Source of the DNA: an uncultured Flavobacteriales bacterium | GTDB lineage: Bacteria; Bacteroidota; Bacteroidia; Flavobacteriales_E; Vicingaceae | Assembly: GCA_937901255.1 (NCBI GenBank) | Contig: CALCHN010000017.1 | Location: 1 to 23,706 of the forward strand | DNA: 23,706 bases | Direction: 5' to 3' | Program-made: the position numbers and the translations under genes | Shown here: piece by piece, positions 20,281 through 23,706 of the stretch | How the letters are laid out: the number at the start of each line of letters is the position of its first letter | How positions within the stretch are numbered: position 1 is the first letter of the stretch | The notes under the pieces: generated by a model | Told to the model about the DNA's origin: nothing | The model's database searches: none | What the model saw: the letters and a program-made list of their open reading frames with translations, nothing else

Positions 20281-20462
20281 GGCAGTATTGTTACTTTAAA
20301 TGTATCTTTAGAATTGTCCTTAGAGTAGAACTCTATGTATTCCTTTGAGTCGTTTCTATCGAAGTTGTGTACCCTTACTCCTATATCTCCTGAATGCCCA
20401 AGGCTCTTGAAATGCTTTATTGTTGCCTCGTAGGCTTCGTTAAATGTTTTGTATTCTTTCAT
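20277..20462 (-). CDS. Small protein of unknown function
   Basis: A 61-residue beta-rich protein (Ile-Gly-Val-Arg-Val-His-Asn-Phe-Asp-Arg, Phe-Lys-Val-Thr-Ile). It begins 13 nt after the T-run of a terminator-like hairpin, so its expression probably depends on read-through. Confidence 0.45.
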   Translation of the reverse strand: MKEYKTFNEAYEATIKHFKSLGHSGDIGVRVHNFDRNDSKEYIEFYSKDNSKDTFKVTILP

Positions 20463-20474
20463 TTGGTTTGTATT

Positions 20475-20548
20475 AAAAAATAAGGGGAACTACTTTTATT
20501 GATATTACTTGCCGCTTTCACCTGCTTTCGTATCAGCTTCATTCCCCT
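20475..20548 (-). terminator. Terminator-like hairpin with large structured loop
   Basis: AGGGGAA (20542-20548) pairs with TTCCCCT (20483-20489), followed by TTATTTTTT. The 52-nt interior can form TGATA/TATCA and GCTG/CGGC stems and has GAAAGC twice. It sits between two genes read in the same direction and may be a partial terminator or an attenuator. Confidence 0.55.
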
Positions 20549-20558
20549 CACTATGTCT

Positions 20559-20777
20559 TTAGTTTAGTTGTTTAGCCATAAATTCATTCTCGAATACAAT
20601 ACCATTTTTGATTAGACTGTAAGCATTTTTAATTGCTTTGGAATATTGCTCAATGTTTTTTAAATCCATCAAATCTTCCATATCCAATTCTTTATCTATT
20701 AAACGCTCGTATTTAGCAATGATTTGTTTTTGCTCTTGTACTTCTTTTTCGTTTAGTGTGTAGGTTGCTGTTTTCAT
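20559..20777 (-). CDS. Small coiled-coil protein of unknown function
   Basis: A 72-residue helical protein (Glu-Lys-Glu-Val-Gln-Glu-Gln-Lys-Gln-Ile and Met-Glu-Asp-Leu-Met-Asp-Leu-Lys). The ATG at 20777 was preferred to one at 20837 because the promoter and leader motif lie between the two. It is the first gene after the composite promoter at 20809. Confidence 0.55.
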   Translation of the reverse strand: MKTATYTLNEKEVQEQKQIIAKYERLIDKELDMEDLMDLKNIEQYSKAIKNAYSLIKNGIVFENEFMAKQLN

Positions 20778-20808
20778 AGTATTATATTTTTGAGTTGTTA
20801 TTATGATA

Positions 20809-20870
20809 CAAATATACACCGTCTTTTTACTTCTCACAATAGGTAGATAAATCTTTTAACAATCTTTAAC
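20809..20870 (-). promoter_or_regulatory. Composite promoter of the 20777 gene
   Basis: In minus-strand order: GTTAA-N5-GTTAA (20855-20870), TTG (20837-20839), 20 nt, TATATTTG (20809-20816), AACTCAAAA, ATG. The upstream repeat is 39 nt from the -7 box instead of 27, i.e. one helix turn further. Confidence 0.75.
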
Positions 20871-21077
20871 ATTATGCTTTTCCTTCATCCTTGCAAACTC
20901 TTTCTTTAATCTTTGGGTGTGCTGTCTTCTTATCTTTTCCTGTCTTAACTCCCACTCCATCCAAAAGAGTTTCTTTTTTCTCCTCTCTTCTAAGAGTTCA
21001 TCTATCTTGTTTCGGTACATTGTGTAGAGAATGCCCAAAAAGATGCTTACAAATGCTGCTATGATTATTAGTTCCAT
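20856..21077 (-). CDS. Single-pass membrane protein with basic coiled coil
   Basis: A 73-residue protein: an N-terminal membrane helix (residues 3-20), then a long Arg/Lys/Glu-rich helix. It follows the gene above without a gap. Its last codons are part of the upstream element of the next promoter. The function is unknown. Confidence 0.5.
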   Translation of the reverse strand: MELIIIAAFVSIFLGILYTMYRNKIDELLEERRKKKLFWMEWELRQEKIRRQHTQRLKKEFARMKEKHNVKDC

Positions 21078-21302
21078 TTAAAAGGGGGTTTTGGTTATTG
21101 GTATTTTTTCAAGTTCCTTCCTTAGTTTGGTTGCTGAATAGAATTTCCCTTTGATCATGTAACCTATGCACCCATTATTATAGACTTGTTTTATTTGTCT
21201 ATTGGTTTGGGTATTGAAACATTTTCCATCTTTAGTCCAACAGTAATTGTGCGCAAATCTCAATCTGTATTTAAGAGTATATCTTATTGATATTGTTTCC
21301 AT
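21078..21302 (-). CDS. Small basic protein of unknown function
   Basis: A 74-residue basic protein rich in Tyr, Lys and Arg, with Trp-Thr-Lys-Asp-Gly-Lys-Cys-Phe-Asn and Gly-Cys-Ile-Gly-Tyr. The pattern of short strands followed by Ser-Ala-Thr-Lys-Leu-Arg-Lys-Glu-Leu is like small phage proteins of HNH-associated AP2-type, but no DNA-binding claim can be made. It follows the second cassette locus. Confidence 0.45.
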   Translation of the reverse strand: METISIRYTLKYRLRFAHNYCWTKDGKCFNTQTNRQIKQVYNNGCIGYMIKGKFYSATKLRKELEKIPITKTPF

Positions 21303-21333
21303 TCATCCTATGTAAACTATTTTTTAGTCTGTA

Positions 21334-21348
21334 GTTATAGCCAATAGC
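21334..21348 (-). repeat. attC-like R'' box of the DUF3850 cassette
   Basis: GCTATTGGCTATAAC at the end of the gene is complementary to the start box GTTATAGCCAGTAGC (21714-21728) at 14 of 15 positions. No clear L'/L'' pair was found after it. Confidence 0.6.
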
Positions 21349-21686
21349 TACCACTCCATTTCATAATGAATTTTTCCTGATTCAATCAACCTGAATAAAA
21401 GTCTTTCCTCTTGACTAAATTCACTCCAAAACTTTAACCCAAGAATTGCATAGCCTTCTTTTAGTCCAAATTCGGGAGCATCCTTCAAAACATAAGTAAC
21501 CTTGGCAAGTTGCCTTCCTATCTGCAATTCCTCTTTTTTAATTGAATCGAAAGGCTTTAAATTCAGGAAATCCCCCTTTTGAAAATCTCTATCGTTTTTT
21601 CTTAATTCGAAGGTTTTGTCTTGTTTTTCCAGATAAGGATAAAAATTCATCCAAACTTTCAAATCGTGTATTTTTGGTATTCTCAT
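21348..21686 (-). CDS. Cassette gene: DUF3850 (ASCH-like) protein
   Basis: A 112-residue protein with the DUF3850 series: His-Asp-Leu-Lys-Val-Trp (residues 6-11), Lys-Thr-Phe-Glu-Leu-Arg-Lys-Asn-Asp-Arg-Asp-Phe (about 24-35), Gly-Asp-Phe-Leu, Ala-Lys-Val-Thr-Tyr-Val-Leu and Gly-Tyr-Ala-Ile-Leu-Gly-Leu. The fold is PUA/ASCH-like and may bind RNA or modified nucleotides. It is the cargo of a cassette with 15-nt complementary ends. Confidence 0.7.
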   Translation of the reverse strand: MRIPKIHDLKVWMNFYPYLEKQDKTFELRKNDRDFQKGDFLNLKPFDSIKKEELQIGRQLAKVTYVLKDAPEFGLKEGYAILGLKFWSEFSQEERLLFRLIESGKIHYEMEW

Positions 21687-21713
21687 AATATTTATATTTT
21701 TCGTTAATAATCC

Positions 21714-21773
21714 GCTACTGGCTATAACAGTACCTAAGCCACATTAAAACGATGGCTTATACTCAATGTTACC
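21714..21773 (-). repeat. attC-like site between the 21769 gene and the DUF3850 cassette
   Basis: In minus-strand order: R'' GGTAAC (21768-21773), ATTG, AGTA-TAAGCCA (L''), loop with CATCGTTTTAATGTG, TGGCTTA-GG-TACT (L'), and R' GTTATAGCC from 21728. The two stems pair fully, with GG as extrahelical bases, a feature of attC sites. The loop matches the site at 12312-12382. Confidence 0.7.
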
Positions 21774-22005
21774 AAGGCTCGCTGCTTCCGCAAAAACAGT
21801 CCGCTACGTGAATTGGTTTCCCAGAGGTGGCATCCCATTTCCAAGCCCCGCACGTGCAATCAAAATCAGAATAATCAGATTCATCTTCACCGCTATCATC
21901 CCAATCGTCTATATCATCTATGTACTCTTCGCAATCGTCGCACAAATGGTGCTGGACGCTTTCGGTTCGGTCGCCACATTCCCGGCAAAAACTATTTTCT
22001 TTCAT
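21769..22005 (-). CDS. Small protein with two zinc-ribbon halves
   Basis: A 78-residue very acidic protein: Cys-Arg-Glu-Cys-Gly (8-12), Cys-Asp-Asp-Cys (22-25), a long Asp/Glu stretch, then Cys-Thr-Cys-Gly-Ala and Cys-Phe-Cys-Gly. Four Cys pairs suggest two zinc sites. Base and codon use is more GC-rich than in the genes to the left. It shares an ATGA overlap with the lipoprotein gene. A complementary start box for its terminal GGTAAC was not found. Confidence 0.6.
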   Translation of the reverse strand: MKENSFCRECGDRTESVQHHLCDDCEEYIDDIDDWDDSGEDESDYSDFDCTCGAWKWDATSGKPIHVADCFCGSSEPW

Positions 22006-22187
22006 AATTTCCTGGTTTGCAGTTCATCAATTTTTTTGTTCAATCTGTCAATTTCACGTTCCCGCGTGTGGTTCTGATATTCCAAAAATTCAATACGGTC
22101 TTTCACTTGCCGTTCGGTTTGTGGGTACTTTGTGGTTCCGCAACTGATCAATGTTGCGATTGCGGTAATCAATAGTAGTTTTTTCAT
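22002..22187 (-). CDS. Small lipoprotein with coiled coil
   Basis: Sixty-one residues from the internal ATG at 22187: signal peptide Lys-Lys-Leu-Leu-Leu-Ile, lipobox Leu-Ile-Ser-Cys-Gly, then a helical Arg/Glu coiled coil (Glu-Arg-Glu-Ile-Asp-Arg-Leu-Asn-Lys-Lys). It is similar in shape to an outer-membrane spanin, but no Pro-rich part is present. The upstream ribbon-helix-helix frame runs into it without a stop. Confidence 0.6.
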   Translation of the reverse strand: MKKLLLITAIATLISCGTTKYPQTERQVKDRIEFLEYQNHTREREIDRLNKKIDELQTRKL

Positions 22188-22337
22188 TGTGATTTCTCTT
22201 TCACGCCATAGTTTTTCTATTGCGTATTTACAAAATGCGGAAAAACTTTCATTTCCTGTAAATTCTTTGGCCATAATCAAAGCCTGATCCTTATGTTCTT
22301 TGGTTAAACTGGCAGATGTCGCTATCTTTTTACTCAT
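22002..22337 (-). CDS. Ribbon-helix-helix-like protein read through into the lipoprotein
   Basis: From the ATG at 22337 the first 50 residues (Ile-Ala-Thr-Ser-Ala-Ser-Leu strand, Glu-His-Lys-Asp-Gln-Ala-Leu-Ile helix, Ser-Phe-Ser-Ala-Phe-Cys-Lys-Tyr-Ala-Ile helix) look like an Arc-type regulator. No stop precedes the lipoprotein ATG at 22187 and both are in one frame, so a 111-residue fusion is predicted. A signal peptide in the middle of a DNA-binding protein is unlikely to work, so the pair may be a recent loss of a stop. It has its own promoter. Confidence 0.5.
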   Translation of the reverse strand: MSKKIATSASLTKEHKDQALIMAKEFTGNESFSAFCKYAIEKLWREREITMKKLLLITAIATLISCGTTKYPQTERQVKDRIEFLEYQNHTREREIDRLNKKIDELQTRKL

Positions 22338-22358
22338 AATATCTATATTTCGTTTAAG

Positions 22359-22390
22359 CAAAAATACAACCCTTTTTATTAATACGCAAA
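22359..22390 (-). promoter_or_regulatory. Leftward promoter TTTG-N20-TATTTTTG
   Basis: TTTG (22387-22390), 20 nt, TATTTTTG (22359-22366), 21 nt before the ATG at 22337. A full match to the Bacteroidota consensus, divergent from the promoter at 22420. Confidence 0.75.
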
Positions 22391-22419
22391 TAAAAATTAA
22401 TATAAATTAATAAAGTTTA

Positions 22420-22451
22420 TTTGTGTAATACATATTTTTGTTTTAAATTTG
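22420..22451 (+). promoter_or_regulatory. Rightward promoter TTTG-N20-TAAATTTG
   Basis: TTTG (22420-22423), 20 nt, TAAATTTG (22444-22451), 22 nt before the ATG at 22474. It has the same spacing as the divergent promoter. Confidence 0.75.
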
Positions 22452-22473
22452 CCTAAGAAATAAAACCAAAGAT

Positions 22474-22800
22474 ATGAACCCAACAACAAAACAACTAAAC
22501 GACTTCCTTTCAAAATGCGAGGTCAAATTTGACCGCTACGATATGGACAAATGCGTAGCCCTTTTGCTTGACGATATGGGCGGGGACGTGGCGAAAATGG
22601 ATTATAAAACGAGCATAGCAACTTGTGAACCGGAAATATACATCGGTGAGGATATGTACCGGCTTTCCGAATCGCAAATGAAAACCATCCTTTGTTATTT
22701 GGTGAACGAAAATGCCGAAGATTTTGAAGTTTGGCAGGAAACAAAAAACGATACATACGATGTGCGATCAGAGCAAGGTCTGTACGGGTATGGATATTAA
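22474..22800 (+). CDS. Hypothetical protein, first gene of the plus-strand operon
   Basis: A 108-residue acidic protein with helical start (Gln-Leu-Asn-Asp-Phe-Leu-Ser-Lys-Cys), Leu-Leu-Leu-Asp-Asp-Met-Gly-Gly-Asp and a Gly/Tyr end. It is driven by the rightward promoter. Codon use is more GC-rich than in the minus-strand genes. I do not recognise the family. Confidence 0.55.
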   Translation: MNPTTKQLNDFLSKCEVKFDRYDMDKCVALLLDDMGGDVAKMDYKTSIATCEPEIYIGEDMYRLSESQMKTILCYLVNENAEDFEVWQETKNDTYDVRSEQGLYGYGY

Positions 22801-22823
22801 TTAACTTTAAACAATTAGAAATT

Positions 22824-23135
22824 ATGAAAAAACTATTAAAAGAATTACAGGATTTGATTGTTACGAAAATCAAAAATGAAGAATACAAAGTTTTGGAAAC
22901 GTCAATCTCCGGGGATTATTTCGGCATAAAAATCGAAATAGAAGGGGCTGCGTTTGATTACTCGATACCTTCAAGCCAAAAATACTTGTGCGAACTTTCA
23001 AACGTGGTTATACTGGAAGAAAAACATGGGGATCGAAAAGATGTTGCAAAAATACTTTACGACCGGCATTTTGTGCCAATGAAGAAACAGGAAATTCAAA
23101 AACAAATAGATGAACTTCAAAAACAATTGAAATGA
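22824..23135 (+). CDS. Hypothetical protein with C-terminal coiled coil
   Basis: A 103-residue protein from the ATG at 22824, preceded by an A-rich leader 23 nt after the previous stop. It has a helical start, a beta-rich middle (Phe-Gly-Ile-Lys-Ile-Glu-Ile-Glu-Gly-Ala), then a Gln/Lys coiled coil (Lys-Gln-Ile-Asp-Glu-Leu-Gln-Lys-Gln-Leu). It overlaps the next gene by 4 nt. Unknown function. Confidence 0.55.
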   Translation: MKKLLKELQDLIVTKIKNEEYKVLETSISGDYFGIKIEIEGAAFDYSIPSSQKYLCELSNVVILEEKHGDRKDVAKILYDRHFVPMKKQEIQKQIDELQKQLK

Positions 23136-23281
23136 AGCACGTACAGAACCATTTAGGAGTTATCCACAACAAGATAACTGGAACGGTAATAACACGTATA
23201 AAGCACGGTAACTGCATTTGTATTTCCGTCAAGAACGAAAACTTTGAAAACTCTAATTATTATAAACCTTTAAGGAAATGA
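23132..23281 (+). CDS. Small 49-residue protein of unknown function
   Basis: An ATG overlaps the stop of the upstream gene (ATGA) and the stop overlaps the next ATG in the same way. It encodes 49 residues, basic, with a likely beta strand (Cys-Ile-Cys-Ile-Ser-Val). Perfect coupling on both sides supports a real gene despite the size. Confidence 0.55.
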   Translation: MKHVQNHLGVIHNKITGTVITRIKHGNCICISVKNENFENSNYYKPLRK

Positions 23282-23667
23282 AAACACTGCACCTCAATTT
23301 AAAAGGAAAATGGTTTGATATGTTTATTTCGGGAGAAAAGAAAGAGGAATATCGGGAAATAAAACCGTTTTGGTTTGAAAGATTAGTTTTTCAACATAAA
23401 AAAGTATTCAAATACAGTACTGGATATGACTATGATGAAGGATTATATTTAGAAGAAGGAATAAATCATTCCTTGAATAAAAATAATTGGGGCGCAAAAC
23501 CTTACGACACCATCACATTCTCAAATGGATATTCCAAAGACCGCAGACAATTCGTTATAGAACTTCGACGGATCAAAATTAGCGAAGGAAAAGAAGAATG
23601 GGGAGCAGAACCCAACAAAAAATACTTCGTCCTTAAAACAGGTGAAATTTTATCTAAAAATTTTTAA
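23278..23667 (+). CDS. ASCH-domain protein
   Basis: A 129-residue protein: Leu-His-Leu-Asn-Leu-Lys-Gly-Lys-Trp-Phe-Asp-Met-Phe-Ile-Ser-Gly-Glu-Lys, Glu-Tyr-Arg-Glu-Ile, then Asp-Thr-Ile-Thr-Phe-Ser-Asn-Gly near 78-85 and Ile-Lys-Ile-Ser-Glu-Gly with a closing strand Lys-Tyr-Phe-Val-Leu. This is the ASCH fold, a PUA-like RNA- or nucleotide-binding domain. It shares its superfamily with the DUF3850 protein at 21348, but the two are not close in sequence. Confidence 0.7.
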   Translation: MKTLHLNLKGKWFDMFISGEKKEEYREIKPFWFERLVFQHKKVFKYSTGYDYDEGLYLEEGINHSLNKNNWGAKPYDTITFSNGYSKDRRQFVIELRRIKISEGKEEWGAEPNKKYFVLKTGEILSKNF

Positions 23668-23670
23668 CTA

Positions 23671-23706
23671 ATGAAAGCAACAATACCACCTAATTGGCAA
23701 CCCAAC
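23671..23706 (+). CDS. Start of a further gene, cut by the window edge
   Basis: An ATG 3 nt after the ASCH stop opens a frame of 12 codons to the edge of the window. Context suggests the next operon member; nothing more can be said. Confidence 0.4.
   Translation, partial: MKATIPPNWQPN

Noticed and set aside
20475..20548. Known riboswitch (preQ1, SAM or THF type)
   Set aside because: No match to the conserved core of these classes could be made by eye, and the downstream gene is not a metabolic gene.
22523..22888. Minus-strand frame of 121 codons over the plus-strand operon
   Set aside because: It crosses two good plus-strand genes and the gap between them, and has no leader or promoter.
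1..23706. tRNA, rRNA or insertion-sequence genes
   Set aside because: No cloverleaf, rRNA core sequence or transposase frame was seen on either strand.

Overview
The window looks like part of the genome of a tailed phage or prophage of a Bacteroidota (Flavobacteriia-like) host. The evidence is low GC, promoters of the Bacteroidota type (TTG or TTTG, 19-20 nt, TAnnTTTG), no Shine-Dalgarno sequences but A-rich leaders, Bacteroidota-style lipoprotein signal peptides, and a set of phage genes: tape measure, tail proteins, both terminase subunits, NinG, NinB, ERF annealing protein, DUF3307 and a replication initiator. Almost everything from 1 to 22.3 kb is read from the minus strand, so transcription runs from high to low coordinates. 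A short plus-strand operon occupies 22.47-23.7 kb, divided from the rest by a pair of divergent promoters.

Layout along transcription (right to left). 22.3-18.3 kb: ribbon-helix-helix protein, small lipoprotein, a zinc-ribbon protein, a DUF3850 protein, many small unknown genes, DUF3307 and NinB. 18.2-16.5 kb: more small early genes. 16.4-15.2 kb: replication module, with a structured attenuator-like leader, a winged-helix gene, an initiator gene carrying two tandem-repeat arrays (probable origin) and then ERF at 15.1-14.6 kb. 14.5-13.3 kb: small genes including a DnaA-domain-IV-like protein. 13.3-11.7 kb: a run of tiny genes organised like integron gene cassettes. 11.6-9.4 kb: NinG and small genes. 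9.1-6.1 kb: ParB-like protein, TET-associated-type glycosyltransferase and terminase subunits. 6.1-1 kb: lipoprotein, tail assembly genes, tail-tip proteins and the truncated tape measure gene. No portal, capsid, protease, lysis, integrase or integron integrase gene is visible.

The most unusual content is the cassette array. At 11.7-13.3 kb each tiny gene is bracketed by its own complementary ends (GTT... at the start, ...AAC at the end), and between neighbours lies a second pair of complementary boxes. This is the R'/R''/L'/L'' logic of attC sites in integrons, in a phage and with no integrase nearby. A further cassette of the same kind lies at 21.3-21.8 kb and shares a 15-nt apical loop with one site of the main array. 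Three genes start inside the apical loop of a site and read in frame through the recombination box.

Other unexplained structures are: a composite promoter module used four times (TTAAC-N5-TTAAC upstream, TATATTTGTA, then AACTCAAAA before the ATG); a leader RNA with complementary hairpin loops ahead of the replication genes; a gene split by a -1 frame change at an AAATTTA heptamer; a NinB gene with an in-frame stop; and a tandem palindromic operator candidate.
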